A stretch of 38,460 nt of DNA, taken from JAFHCF01 sp048497495 (GTDB taxonomy: Bacteria; Pseudomonadota; Alphaproteobacteria; Rhizobiales; Ancalomicrobiaceae). Positions within the stretch are counted from its first letter, which is position 1. Every line of letters starts with the position of its first letter. Positions 8,043-15,739 of this stretch are shown here, piece after piece. The notes below the pieces were generated by a model. The model saw nothing but the letters and a program-made list of their open reading frames with translations. It was not told the origin of the DNA and did no database searches. The position numbers were made by a program, and so were the translations under genes. The stretch is from the NCBI GenBank assembly GCA_048497495.1, contig JAFHCF010000219.1, positions 1 through 38,460 on the forward strand, given 5' to 3'.

Positions 8043-9209
8043 ATGACCCGCACCATCATCCGCGCCGCCAGCCTCTTCGACGGCGACCGTCATCGCCCGG
8101 CGAGCGCCGGCCCCACCGACATCGTCGTCGAGGCCGGCCGCATCGTCGCGGTCGCGCCGGCGTCGAGCGAGGTGGTGCCGCGGGTCGAGGCCGCCTTCGT
8201 CATGCCGGGGCTGGTCGAGGCCCATGCCCACATCTTCCTCGACGGCGCCGAACTCGATTTCGCCGCGCGCACCGCCTACCTCGAGGCCGACTTCGAGACG
8301 ATGATGGCGACGGCGCGGGCCAACGTGGCGGCGGCGCGGGCCGCCGGCCTCACCCTGGTGCGCGACGCCGGCGACCGCTTCGGCGTCAACGACGCGATCC
8401 GCGCCGAACTCGCCGCCGATCCGGAAGCCGGCCTGCGGCTGCGCTCGCCCGGTCTCGGGGTGAAACGGCCGAAGCGCTACGGCGCCTTCATGGCGCGCGA
8501 CGTCGGCGAGGGTGTCGACCCGACCGCGACGATCGAGGCGATGGTCGCCTCCGCCGACGACGTCAAGGTGATCCTCACCGGCATCATCGACTTCACCGCC
8601 GGCACGGTGAAGGGGGCGCCGCAGTTCTCGGTCGGGGAACTCCGGGCCATCGTCGCGGCGGCGCGGCGGGCGGGCAAGCGCAGCTTCGCCCATTGCTCCG
8701 GCGTCGAGGGGCTGGAGGTGGCGGTCGCGGCCGGGATCGATTCGATCGAGCACGGCTTCTTCATGACCCGCGAGGTGTTGATCGCCATGGCCGAGAAGGG
8801 CACCGCCTGGGTGCCGACCTTCTCGCCGGTGCATTTCCAATGGGCGCGTCCCGAACTCGCCGGCTGGAGTGCCGCGACCATCGACACTCTCCGGCGCATC
8901 CTCGACGGCCACCTCGAACAGGTGGCGCTCGCCGATCGGCTCGGGGTGAACCTCGTCGCCGGGTCCGACGCCGGCAGCCCCGGCGTGCCGCACGGGAGCG
9001 GTCTGGTCGACGAGATCTTCCATTTCCTCGACGCCGGCCTGTCGATGACCGCCGCGCTGGTCGCCGCCACCTCGCGGCCGCGCCGGCTGTGGGGGCTCGA
9101 GGCGGCGACGATCGCGGCGGGCGGGCCGGCGACGTTGATCGCCCTCGACCGCTCGCCCTTCGACGACGCGGCGGCCTTGCGCGGACCGGTGACGGCGATC
9201 CGGGTCTGA
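8043..9209 (+). CDS. Amidohydrolase (imidazolonepropionase-like metal-dependent hydrolase)
   Basis: 388 residues. It shows the amidohydrolase metal signature: HAH after GLVEA (nt 8212-8232), a candidate lysine in VKVIL, His in FAHCSG and SIEHGFF, and Asp in AGSDAG. These enzymes hydrolyse amide, cyclic amide or ester-like bonds. It lies 5 bases after the pterin methyltransferase gene and is probably co-transcribed, so it may act before or after demethylation of the operon's substrate, which then might be a methylated cyclic amide, imide or urea-like compound; this is inference. A GTG at 8034 is an alternative start overlapping the previous stop; ATG 8043 gives the family's usual N terminus. 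Confidence 0.85.
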   Translation: MTRTIIRAASLFDGDRHRPASAGPTDIVVEAGRIVAVAPASSEVVPRVEAAFVMPGLVEAHAHIFLDGAELDFAARTAYLEADFETMMATARANVAAARAAGLTLVRDAGDRFGVNDAIRAELAADPEAGLRLRSPGLGVKRPKRYGAFMARDVGEGVDPTATIEAMVASADDVKVILTGIIDFTAGTVKGAPQFSVGELRAIVAAARRAGKRSFAHCSGVEGLEVAVAAGIDSIEHGFFMTREVLIAMAEKGTAWVPTFSPVHFQWARPELAGWSAATIDTLRRILDGHLEQVALADRLGVNLVAGSDAGSPGVPHGSGLVDEIFHFLDAGLSMTAALVAATSRPRRLWGLEAATIAAGGPATLIALDRSPFDDAAALRGPVTAIRV

Positions 9210-9362
9210 CCGGCCCACGACCGGCGCCCGAGGCCGATCGTCACCGCAGGGGTGTTGCGCATTGCGCTTCGCGGGAGACGCCCCGAGATGAGACGGTGAT
9301 CACCCGGCCCGCGCGCGCCGAGACCGGTGGCGCGGGCTACAGCCCTCATCGAGGAGGAAGAG

Positions 9363-9776
9363 ATGTCCCGCCACCTCGTCTCGTCCACCGTCCTCTTCGC
9401 GGCCGTCTCGTCCGCGATCCTCTTCGCCGACGTCGCCTCGGCGCTCGCCTGCTCCTGCGGTCCGCCCAACCCGAAGCGGGTCGCGGCGCAGGTCGAGCTG
9501 CTGTTCGACGGCAGCGTCGTCTCACAACATCTCGGCGTCGATCTCGCCGGGCGCAAGGCGGCGGTGATCCGGGTCAAGGTCGACCGGATGACGAGGGGAA
9601 AGAAGCCGGCGCCCGGCTTCATCACCCTCTATTCCGCCCCCCACCCGGCGGCCTGCGGCGTCGACTACAGCCGCGGCTTCACCGGCCGCTTCGGCGCCAG
9701 CATGAGCACCGGCGGGCTCTACACGTCGAGCTGCACCCAGTTCAACCTGAACCTCGACCGCTATCGGCGCCCCTAG
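9363..9776 (+). CDS. Secreted NTR/TIMP-like small Cys protein
   Basis: 137 residues. A signal peptide (hydrophobic residues 8-28, ending ALA) would be cut before C30, so the mature protein would begin CSCGPP. A Cys-x-Cys N terminus followed by a beta-rich ~110-residue domain with two more cysteines (C98 in AACG, C124 in SSC) is the pattern of bacterial netrin/TIMP-like domains. Disulfides C30-C98 and C32-C124 are plausible, by analogy. No function is known for most bacterial members. The ATG at 9363 follows GAGGAGGAAGAG. The gene stands alone between the methyl-transfer operon and ahpC. Confidence 0.7.
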   Translation: MSRHLVSSTVLFAAVSSAILFADVASALACSCGPPNPKRVAAQVELLFDGSVVSQHLGVDLAGRKAAVIRVKVDRMTRGKKPAPGFITLYSAPHPAACGVDYSRGFTGRFGASMSTGGLYTSSCTQFNLNLDRYRRP

Positions 9777-9813
9777 AGCGAATTCATCCGCGGATGACGG
9801 ATCGGAATTTTCG

Positions 9814-9850
9814 ATCGGGCACACCTATGGAAAAAACAGGGACAATCTAT
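9814..9850 (+). promoter_or_regulatory. OxyR-type operator upstream of ahpC
   Basis: Four tetrads at exact spacing, ATCG-N7-CTAT-N7-ACAG-N7-CTAT, match the OxyR pattern ATAG-N7-CTAT-N7-ATAG-N7-CTAT at 14 of 16 positions. A -35-like TTGAAC (9851-9856) follows immediately, with TAGCTT 17 bases later (9874-9879). OxyR normally binds just upstream of or overlapping the -35 box of peroxide-induced genes, so this fits activation of ahpC. The predicted leader to the ahpC start at 10081 would be about 200 bases. The gap 9777-10080 holds no convincing gene. Confidence 0.6.
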
Positions 9851-10080
9851 TTGAACGATGCCAGTCGTCGCGTTAGCTTGCCCTCGTTCCGGGAAGCGGA
9901 TCGCTTCACGGACGGAGAAGTTTTGCGGCGCTCGGTGCCGTACAGGCCCGCTCGACGCGGCGGAGGCGGACGTCGGATCCGCGCTTCGTCTCTTCGAGCC
10001 GGCGTGGTCGCCGCCATGAGCGGCGGCAAACCGAGAACCGTGACCAAGATCGTTTCGCCGACCAACTCCAGGAGAATAGA

Positions 10081-10644
10081 ATGTCCCTGATCAACACGAC
10101 CATCGCGCCTTTCAAGGCCACCGCGTACCACAACGGCAAGTTCGTCGACGTCAGCGAGGCCGACCTGAAGGGCAAGTGGTCGATCTTCTTCTTCTACCCG
10201 GCCGACTTCACCTTCGTCTGCCCGACCGAGCTCGGCGATCTGGCCGACGTCTATCCGGAGTTCCAGAAGCTCGGCGTGGAGATCTACTCGGTTTCGACCG
10301 ACACCCACTTCACCCACAAGGCCTGGCACGACGCCTCCGACACCATCAAGAAGATCCAGTATCCGATGATCGGTGACCCGACCCAGGCGATCTCGCGCAA
10401 CTTCCACGTCCTCATCGAAGAGGCCGGCCTGGCGCTGCGCGGCACCTTCGTCATCGATCCGGACGGCGTGGTGAAGATCGTCGAGGTCCACGACCTCGGC
10501 ATCGGCCGCGACGCCAAGGAGCTCCTGCGCAAGGTGCAGGCGGCGCAGTACGTCGCCGCCCATCCGGGCGAGGTCTGCCCGGCCAAGTGGACCCCGGGCG
10601 AGAAGACCCTCTCCCCGTCGCTCGACCTCGTCGGCAAGATCTGA
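10081..10644 (+). CDS. ahpC: Alkyl hydroperoxide reductase C, typical 2-Cys peroxiredoxin
   Basis: 187 residues, the standard AhpC length. Peroxidatic C47 lies in FTFVCPTE and resolving C166 in EVCPAKW, both in canonical context. The protein reduces hydrogen peroxide, organic peroxides and peroxynitrite, and is re-reduced by AhpF, encoded 130 bases downstream. CAGGAGAATAG precedes the ATG. An OxyR-like site lies 231 bases upstream, consistent with peroxide induction. A GC-rich hairpin separates ahpC from ahpF and may lower ahpF expression relative to ahpC. Confidence 0.97.
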   Translation: MSLINTTIAPFKATAYHNGKFVDVSEADLKGKWSIFFFYPADFTFVCPTELGDLADVYPEFQKLGVEIYSVSTDTHFTHKAWHDASDTIKKIQYPMIGDPTQAISRNFHVLIEEAGLALRGTFVIDPDGVVKIVEVHDLGIGRDAKELLRKVQAAQYVAAHPGEVCPAKWTPGEKTLSPSLDLVGKI

Positions 10645-10653
10645 TCGACCTCT

Positions 10654-10680
10654 CCCTCCGGGGCGCCGCGCCCCGGAGGG
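10654..10680 (+). terminator. Hairpin between ahpC and ahpF
   Basis: Arms 10654-10665 and 10669-10680 are perfect 12-base reverse complements with a 3-base loop. There is no strong T run. It is probably a partial terminator or mRNA-stabilising hairpin at the end of ahpC. Confidence 0.6.
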
Positions 10681-10774
10681 ATCCCTTGCCGCGATTGCGA
10701 CGACGAGACGCCACGCCCTCCCCGGCGACCGGGCGTATCCTCCTTGCAATCACGACCGACTCTGGAGGCATGCC

Positions 10775-12340
10775 ATGCTCGACGCCGGCATCAAGGAACA
10801 ACTGCGCGCCTATATGGAGCGCCTGGTTGCGCCGATCGAACTCGTCGCCTCGCTCGACGACACCCCCGGCTCACAGGAGATGCGCGCCCTGATCGAGGAC
10901 ATCGCCTCGACCTCGTCGCGGATCGCCGTCCGCTTCGACGGCGACGACGCGCGCAAGCCCTCCTTCACCGTCGCCAAGACGGGTGCGGCGGCGCGCATCA
11001 CCTTCGCCGGCCTGCCGATGGGCCACGAATTCACCTCGCTGGTGTTGGCACTGCTCCAGGTCTCGGGCTATCCGCCCAAGGTGTCGGAGGAGGTCATCGC
11101 CGGCGTGAAGGGCCTGACCGGCGCCTTCGACTTCGTCACCTACATCTCGCTCACCTGCCAGAACTGCCCCGAGGTGGTGCAGTCGTTGAACCTGATGGCG
11201 GCGCTCAACCCGAACATCCGCCACACCATGGTCGACGGCGCGCTGTTCCAGGGGGAGGTCGAGGCCGAGAAGATCATGGCGGTGCCGACCTGCCTGTTGA
11301 ACGGCCAACCCTTCGGCCAGGGCCGCATGGGGGTCGAGGAGATCGTCGCCAAGCTCGACACCGGCGCGGCGGAGCGCGCGGCGGCGGAGATCGCCGAGAA
11401 GGACGTCTTCGACGTTCTGGTGGTCGGCGGTGGGCCGGCGGGCGCGGCGGCCGCGATCTACGCGGCGCGCAAGGGCATCCGCACCGGCGTCGTCGCCGAG
11501 CGCTTCGGCGGCCAGGTGCTCGACACCATGGCGATCGAGAACTTCGTCTCGGTCGTCCACACCGAAGGACCGAAGCTCGCCTCGGCGCTGGAGAACCACG
11601 TGCGCGAGTACGACGTCGACATCATGAACCTGCAGCGCGCCGCCGAACTGGTGCCGGCGACCGGGCCCGGCGAGCCGATCGAGGTCAGGCTCGCCTCCGG
11701 CGCCTCGTTGAAGGCCAGGTCGGTGATCCTGTCGACCGGCGCGCGCTGGCGCGAGATGGGGGTGCCGGGCGAGGCCGACTACAAGGCCAAGGGCGTGTGC
11801 TTCTGCCCGCATTGCGACGGACCGTTGTTCAAGGGCAAGCGCGTCGCGGTGATCGGCGGCGGTAATTCCGGCGTCGAGGCGGCGATCGACCTCGCCGGTA
11901 TCGTCGGCCACGTGACGCTGATCGAGTTCGACCCGAAGCTTCGGGCCGACGAGGTGTTGCAGCGCAAGCTGCGGTCGATGCCCAACGTCACCATCCACGT
12001 CTCGGCGCGCACCACGGAAGTCGTCGGCGACGGCGCCAAGGTGACCGGCCTCACCTACGAGGACCGGACCACCAAGGAACTGCACCGGGTCGATCTCGAC
12101 GGCATCTTCGTGCAGATCGGCCTGTTGCCGAACAGCGAATGGCTGGAAGGGTCGGTCCGGCTCTCCAACCGCAAGGAGATCGAGATCGACGCGCGCGGCG
12201 CCACCTCGATCCCCGGCGTCTTCGCCGCCGGCGACGCCACCACCGTGCCCTACAAGCAGATCATCATCGCCATGGGCGCCGGCGCCACCGCGGCGCTCTC
12301 CGCCTTCGACCACCTGATCCGCAGTTCCGCTCCGGCGTGA
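10775..12340 (+). CDS. ahpF: Alkyl hydroperoxide reductase F (NADH-dependent disulfide reductase)
   Basis: 521 residues, matching AhpF. The N-terminal double-thioredoxin-fold part carries one redox pair, C128-x-x-C131 (LTCQNC). A thioredoxin-reductase-like flavoprotein follows, with FAD motif VVGGGPAG near 216-223, active-site CPHC at 344-347, NADH motif VIGGGNSG, and AAGDAT near the C terminus. It passes electrons from NADH through FAD and the two disulfides to AhpC. A strong GGAGG lies 7 bases before the ATG at 10775. It is downstream of ahpC in the same direction and probably partly co-transcribed. Confidence 0.97.
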   Translation: MLDAGIKEQLRAYMERLVAPIELVASLDDTPGSQEMRALIEDIASTSSRIAVRFDGDDARKPSFTVAKTGAAARITFAGLPMGHEFTSLVLALLQVSGYPPKVSEEVIAGVKGLTGAFDFVTYISLTCQNCPEVVQSLNLMAALNPNIRHTMVDGALFQGEVEAEKIMAVPTCLLNGQPFGQGRMGVEEIVAKLDTGAAERAAAEIAEKDVFDVLVVGGGPAGAAAAIYAARKGIRTGVVAERFGGQVLDTMAIENFVSVVHTEGPKLASALENHVREYDVDIMNLQRAAELVPATGPGEPIEVRLASGASLKARSVILSTGARWREMGVPGEADYKAKGVCFCPHCDGPLFKGKRVAVIGGGNSGVEAAIDLAGIVGHVTLIEFDPKLRADEVLQRKLRSMPNVTIHVSARTTEVVGDGAKVTGLTYEDRTTKELHRVDLDGIFVQIGLLPNSEWLEGSVRLSNRKEIEIDARGATSIPGVFAAGDATTVPYKQIIIAMGAGATAALSAFDHLIRSSAPA

Positions 12341-12377
12341 GCCGATCGGGTTCGGCGATCGACGAGATCCGAAGGAA

Positions 12378-12407
12378 AGAGGGCGGAGCCGCGAAGCCCC
12401 GCCCTCT
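12378..12407 (+). terminator. Hairpin downstream of ahpF
   Basis: A 9-base stem, 12378-12386 with 12399-12407 (AGAGGGCGG/CCGCCCTCT), closes a 12-base GC-rich loop that can pair further. It lies 38 bases after the ahpF stop and is a plausible transcription end for the ahp genes. Confidence 0.5.
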
Positions 12408-12432
12408 CTCGTCGTCGGCAGGCAAGTGGACA

Positions 12433-12507
12433 TCACCCCTTCGGCGTCAGGAGCCGTTCGGCCGCCATCATCGTCGCGGCGATCGCCGGGCGGAAGACCG
12501 TCTTCAT
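12433..12507 (-). CDS. Candidate small ORF of 24 residues with strong ribosome site
   Basis: An ATG at 12507 (minus strand) is preceded at 6 bases by AGAGGTG, one of the better Shine-Dalgarno sites in the window. The frame runs 24 codons to TGA. The peptide begins MKTVFRPAIAATMM and ends LLTPKG: basic ends and a hydrophobic, alanine/methionine-rich middle. No known family is recognised. It converges on ahpF, and a hairpin (12535-12564) and an AT-rich, promoter-like stretch lie upstream. It may be a real short peptide, a leader peptide, or chance. Confidence 0.35.
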   Translation of the reverse strand: MKTVFRPAIAATMMAAERLLTPKG

Positions 12508-12534
12508 GCTCGTCACCTCTGCTCGCTCGAAACA

Positions 12535-12564
12535 CCGATCCCGTCCGCACGCCGACGGGATCGG
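12535..12564. repeat. 11-bp inverted repeat in the intergenic region
   Basis: Arms 12535-12545 and 12554-12564 are perfect reverse complements with an 8-base loop. The repeat lies between the small minus-strand ORF and an AT-rich block (about 12565-12615) containing TATAAT-like sequence. It could be an operator, or a leader hairpin for the small ORF. Confidence 0.45.
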
Positions 12565-12774
12565 CATGATCACATACCCTCTATAATTGTCATTATTCAT
12601 ATCTGCTATTATTGATTGCCGATCTCTCGCATTCTCGAGACAAGGCGCCGCAGGGGGCGGCTTCGGCGTATGACTTCGCGCGAAAAGGCATCAGACTTCC
12701 GGCGAGACGCGGCGGGAGGGGCGACGCGCGGATCGATCCACGATGTCGCCGCCCGGCCCCAGGGAGGACATCGC

Positions 12775-13203
12775 ATGGGACGTCGCCGATTTCTCTTCGC
12801 CGCGATCGTCCTCGGTCTCGCCACCGGCCGGGCCGAGGCGACGGCGACGCTGAGCTGCGCCATCGCCGACGCCGCGCTCCACGTCGACGTCGAGGCGACG
12901 GTCGGGCACGACGGCCTGAACATCTCCGGCGTGCGCGGGCGGCTCGACGTCGCGGCGCGCGCGGGCACGACCGCCGTCGGGTTCGATCTCGAGCAAGGTG
13001 ACCTGTCGCAGTTCTGGATCGAGGAGTCCGAACTGCGGCTGCGGTTGCACCGGATCGGCGAGGGCGCCACCCCCGACGTCGATCTGGTGATCGTCGTCCG
13101 GCGCCGCGACGCGATCGAGCAGGTCGGCCGCTACCGACTGACGATCGGAGACGAGCCGGCGGCGTCGACCCGACGCGGCGCCGTCACCTGCGCCATGGGA
13201 TGA
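12775..13203 (+). CDS. Small secreted protein of unknown function
   Basis: 142 residues. A basic N terminus (MGRRR) and a hydrophobic stretch (FLFAAIVLGLA) ending in GRAEA form a good Sec signal peptide. The remainder is beta-rich with alternating polar and hydrophobic residues and two cysteines (in LSCAIAD and VTCAMG), placed near each end of the mature part as for a single disulfide. I recognise no family. The ATG at 12775 follows AGGGAGGA; an in-frame upstream ATG at 12616 would add a charged segment before the signal peptide and is less likely. It stands alone downstream of an AT-rich promoter-like region. Confidence 0.65.
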   Translation: MGRRRFLFAAIVLGLATGRAEATATLSCAIADAALHVDVEATVGHDGLNISGVRGRLDVAARAGTTAVGFDLEQGDLSQFWIEESELRLRLHRIGEGATPDVDLVIVVRRRDAIEQVGRYRLTIGDEPAASTRRGAVTCAMG

Positions 13204-13357
13204 GACGACCACCGCACCCTCGCGGCGACCGGGCGGCGGCCACCCGATGAAGGGCTCCTTTTCGTCGGCCGAGCCGAACCTATTCGAACGGAGCGATACA
13301 GTCCGGCCGGAACATGAGTTAGACAGGCGCGAAGAGAAGACGATCGGGAGGCGACGG

Positions 13358-14131
13358 GTGGGGCCGGGCTTGCAGGAGACCTTGCGCGAACTCTACGAGG
13401 GCGAGAGCCGTCGGGCGGTCACCTTCCGCTACGGCCTGCTCGCCTTCGACGTGGTGACGATCCTCTTCCTCATCGCCTCGTCGTTCAGCGCCCACACGGC
13501 GACGGTCGAACTGGTCGACGCGGTGATCGGCCTCGGCATCGTCGCCGACTTCGTCGCGCGCCTGTGGATCAGCCGCGAGCGGATCGCCGATCTCGTCCAT
13601 CCGCTCGGCATCGCCGACGTGGTGGTGATCGTCTCGCTGCTGGCGCCGATCGTCGGCGAGGGTCTGGCCTTCCTGCGCGTCGCCCGCATGCTGCGGCTGC
13701 TGCGCTCCTACCAGACACTGAAGCGGCTGCGTCAGGACTTCGCCTTCTTCCGCCGCAACGAGCAGACGATCACCGCCGCGATCAATCTGGCGGTGTTCGT
13801 CTTCCTGATGACGGCGGTCGTCTACGAGACCCAGCACTACACCAACGACAAGATCCACGATTATGCCGACGCGCTCTACTTCACCGTGACGACGCTGACC
13901 ACCACCGGCTTCGGCGACGTGACGCTGGAGGGGACGACGGGGAAGATGATCGCGGTGGTGATCATGATCTTCGGGGTGTCGTTCTTCCTACGCCTGGTGC
14001 AGGTGATGCTGCGGCCATCCAAGGTGGATCATCGCTGCCCGCGCTGCGGCCTGTCGCGCCACGATCACGATGCCGTCCACTGCAAGGCCTGCGGCCAGAT
14101 CCTCGACATCACCGACGACGGGGCGGTGTGA
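13358..14131 (+). CDS. Voltage-gated-type potassium channel with C-terminal zinc ribbon
   Basis: 257 residues from the GTG at 13358, which has GGGAGG at good spacing; an in-frame ATG at 13247 lacks a ribosome site. Six membrane segments are apparent. S4 has arginines at 107, 110, 113 and 116, the every-third-residue pattern of voltage sensors. The pore loop has the filter TTTGFGD (181-187), a GFG variant of the usual GYG, and is followed by the last helix. After it comes CPRCG...CKACG (C227, C230, C242, C245), a likely zinc ribbon, unusual as the cytoplasmic end of a short channel. It should conduct K+ in the inner membrane. The gene converges on the exchanger gene with a 9-base gap. Confidence 0.87.
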   Translation: MGPGLQETLRELYEGESRRAVTFRYGLLAFDVVTILFLIASSFSAHTATVELVDAVIGLGIVADFVARLWISRERIADLVHPLGIADVVVIVSLLAPIVGEGLAFLRVARMLRLLRSYQTLKRLRQDFAFFRRNEQTITAAINLAVFVFLMTAVVYETQHYTNDKIHDYADALYFTVTTLTTTGFGDVTLEGTTGKMIAVVIMIFGVSFFLRLVQVMLRPSKVDHRCPRCGLSRHDHDAVHCKACGQILDITDDGAV

Positions 14132-14140
14132 ACCGGGCCG

Positions 14141-15091
14141 TCACGAAGCCTCGCCGGCGACCACCAGCAGGGTGACGACGACATAGGCGGCATAGACCCC
14201 GAGCAGCAGCGGGCCGCGAGATCGCGGCACGACGTCGTGGCGCGGCAACACCAGCACCAGGGCGAGCCAGCCGAAGGCCAGCGCCACGGCGACCTCGACC
14301 AGGGGAACCGAGATCGGGCGAATCGTCGCCACGACACCGACGATCGCCAGGCCGTTGAAGAGGTTGCTGCCGAGCAGCGTCCCCAGGCCGATGTCATCGT
14401 GACCGCGTCGGCGCGACACCAGCACCGTCACGAGTTCGGGCAGGGAAGTGCCGATCGCTACCACGATCGAGCCGACGACATAGTCGTCGACGCCCAATCG
14501 GGCGGCGAGCCCGGTGGCGCCGGCGACGAAGAGGCGACCGGCGATCAGCAGCGCGATCAGACCGCCGACGAGCAACGGGATCGACCACGGGGTCGGGCTG
14601 TCGGCGGCATCCGGCACGAAACCGGCGCGCCGGCGCCGGAGCGCCGCATCGAGCGTCACGGCCAACCAGACGGCGAAGAAGAGGAGGAGAACCACACCCT
14701 CCCATCGCCGCAGGTGACCGTCGAGCAGCAACACGAGAGTCAGAAACGGCGCGGCGAGCGCGAAGTAGACGGTGGTGCGATGATCGGCGGCCTCGGCGCG
14801 CAGATTGCCGCGCAACAACACCAGACCGAGAATCAGCGCGATGTTCACGACATTGCTGCCGAGCGTATCACCGAGGCCGATCTCGGGATGATCGTCGGTC
14901 GCCGACACGACGGAGACGAGAAACTCCGGCGCCGAGGTGACGAAGGCGGCGATCGTGGTGGCGACGACGGCGCGCGGAAGGCGCGCGAGGCGGGCGATGC
15001 CGAGGACGCCGCGCAGGAAAAGTTCCCCGCCGATCGCGGCGAAGACGAAGGCCGCCGCCACGGCGGCGACGTCGAGCGAGACATGCGCCAT
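14141..15091 (-). CDS. CaCA-family sodium/calcium exchanger (YrbG/CaxA-like)
   Basis: 316 residues with two homologous membrane halves, each carrying an alpha repeat: TSAPEFLVS with GDTLGSNVVNIALILG in the first, GTSLPELVTVL with GTLLGSNLFNGLAIVG in the second. The acidic residues in these repeats bind cations in CaCA exchangers, which extrude Ca2+ in exchange for Na+ or H+ across the inner membrane. About ten segments are visible. Of four nearby ATG codons, the one at 15091 is best placed, 9 bases after GCGAGGG; 15100 would touch the ribosome site. It lies 34 bases downstream of the universal stress gene, probably in one transcript. Confidence 0.88.
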   Translation of the reverse strand: MAHVSLDVAAVAAAFVFAAIGGELFLRGVLGIARLARLPRAVVATTIAAFVTSAPEFLVSVVSATDDHPEIGLGDTLGSNVVNIALILGLVLLRGNLRAEAADHRTTVYFALAAPFLTLVLLLDGHLRRWEGVVLLLFFAVWLAVTLDAALRRRRAGFVPDAADSPTPWSIPLLVGGLIALLIAGRLFVAGATGLAARLGVDDYVVGSIVVAIGTSLPELVTVLVSRRRGHDDIGLGTLLGSNLFNGLAIVGVVATIRPISVPLVEVAVALAFGWLALVLVLPRHDVVPRSRGPLLLGVYAAYVVVTLLVVAGEAS

Positions 15092-15125
15092 CGTCATCAT
15101 CCCTCGCGCCGGAGACCGGGCGGCC

Positions 15126-15545
15126 TCACTTGACCAGGGTCAGCGGCACGTCGACGAGATGGATCACCCTCATCGCCACCGAGCCGAAGACCAGGCCGGC
15201 GATCGAGCCGAGCCCCATGGTGCCCATCACCACCAGATCGATCTCTTCCGCCGTGATGATCTCGGCGATCACCTCGGCGGGGTCGCCGATCTCGCGGCGC
15301 TCGGTGATCGTCACGCCGGCTTCGGCGAAGGACGCGCGGGCACCGGCGAGCACCGTCTCGCCGGCCTCGCGCAACTCTTCCAGCATCTCCTCGCGGTGGA
15401 GCGCCAGGCTGCGGAATTCCGGCTCGGGTTGGACGTTGACCACGAGGAAGGAGATCGCCGCGACCTCGCCGGCGAGACGGATGGCGTGGGCGACGGCCTT
15501 GTCGGAAGGGGCGGAGCCATCGACGGCGACGAGAACCTTGAGCAT
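15126..15545 (-). CDS. Universal stress protein (UspA family)
   Basis: 139 residues of a single UspA domain. The N terminus is MLKVLVAVDGS; the C-terminal part has VVMGTMGLGSIAGLVFGSVA, matching the ATP-binding G-2x-G-9x-G(S/T) motif, so it is probably an ATP-binding member. Such proteins act in stress survival in the cytoplasm. The start at 15545 follows AGAGGTG on the minus strand. A perfect 10-base inverted repeat sits 20 bases upstream of the start. It is followed by the Ca2+ exchanger gene, suggesting a joint stress or ion-homeostasis unit. Confidence 0.9.
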   Translation of the reverse strand: MLKVLVAVDGSAPSDKAVAHAIRLAGEVAAISFLVVNVQPEPEFRSLALHREEMLEELREAGETVLAGARASFAEAGVTITERREIGDPAEVIAEIITAEEIDLVVMGTMGLGSIAGLVFGSVAMRVIHLVDVPLTLVK

Positions 15546-15564
15546 GTCAGCACCTCTCCGGCGT

Positions 15565-15588
15565 CGGACGGTCGATCGCGACCGTCCG
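15565..15588. repeat. 10-bp inverted repeat just upstream of the usp start
   Basis: Arms 15565-15574 and 15579-15588 are perfect reverse complements around ATCG. The repeat lies 20-43 bases before the usp start codon, so it would be in the leader: either an operator or a hairpin affecting translation. Confidence 0.45.
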
Positions 15589-15681
15589 TTGCGCATCACC
15601 CCGTGACCGGCGCCGGGTGTCGGTGGCGACCGTCGGGGGCCATCCTATAGGGTCGGGCGGCGAGCGCCAAGAAATCGACCG

Positions 15682-15724
15682 CGCGCCGCCGCCCGGCCCG
15701 GGGAACGGGCGAGACGGCGGCGCG
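15682..15724 (-). terminator. GC-rich hairpin downstream of the TRAP operon
   Basis: Arms 15682-15691 and 15715-15724 are perfect, with a nested GCCCG/CGGGC pair inside. On the minus strand it follows the dctM stop and is followed by a T-containing stretch (GATTTCTT), a plausible terminator for the operon. Confidence 0.5.
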
Positions 15725-15739
15725 GGACGCCACACCCGA

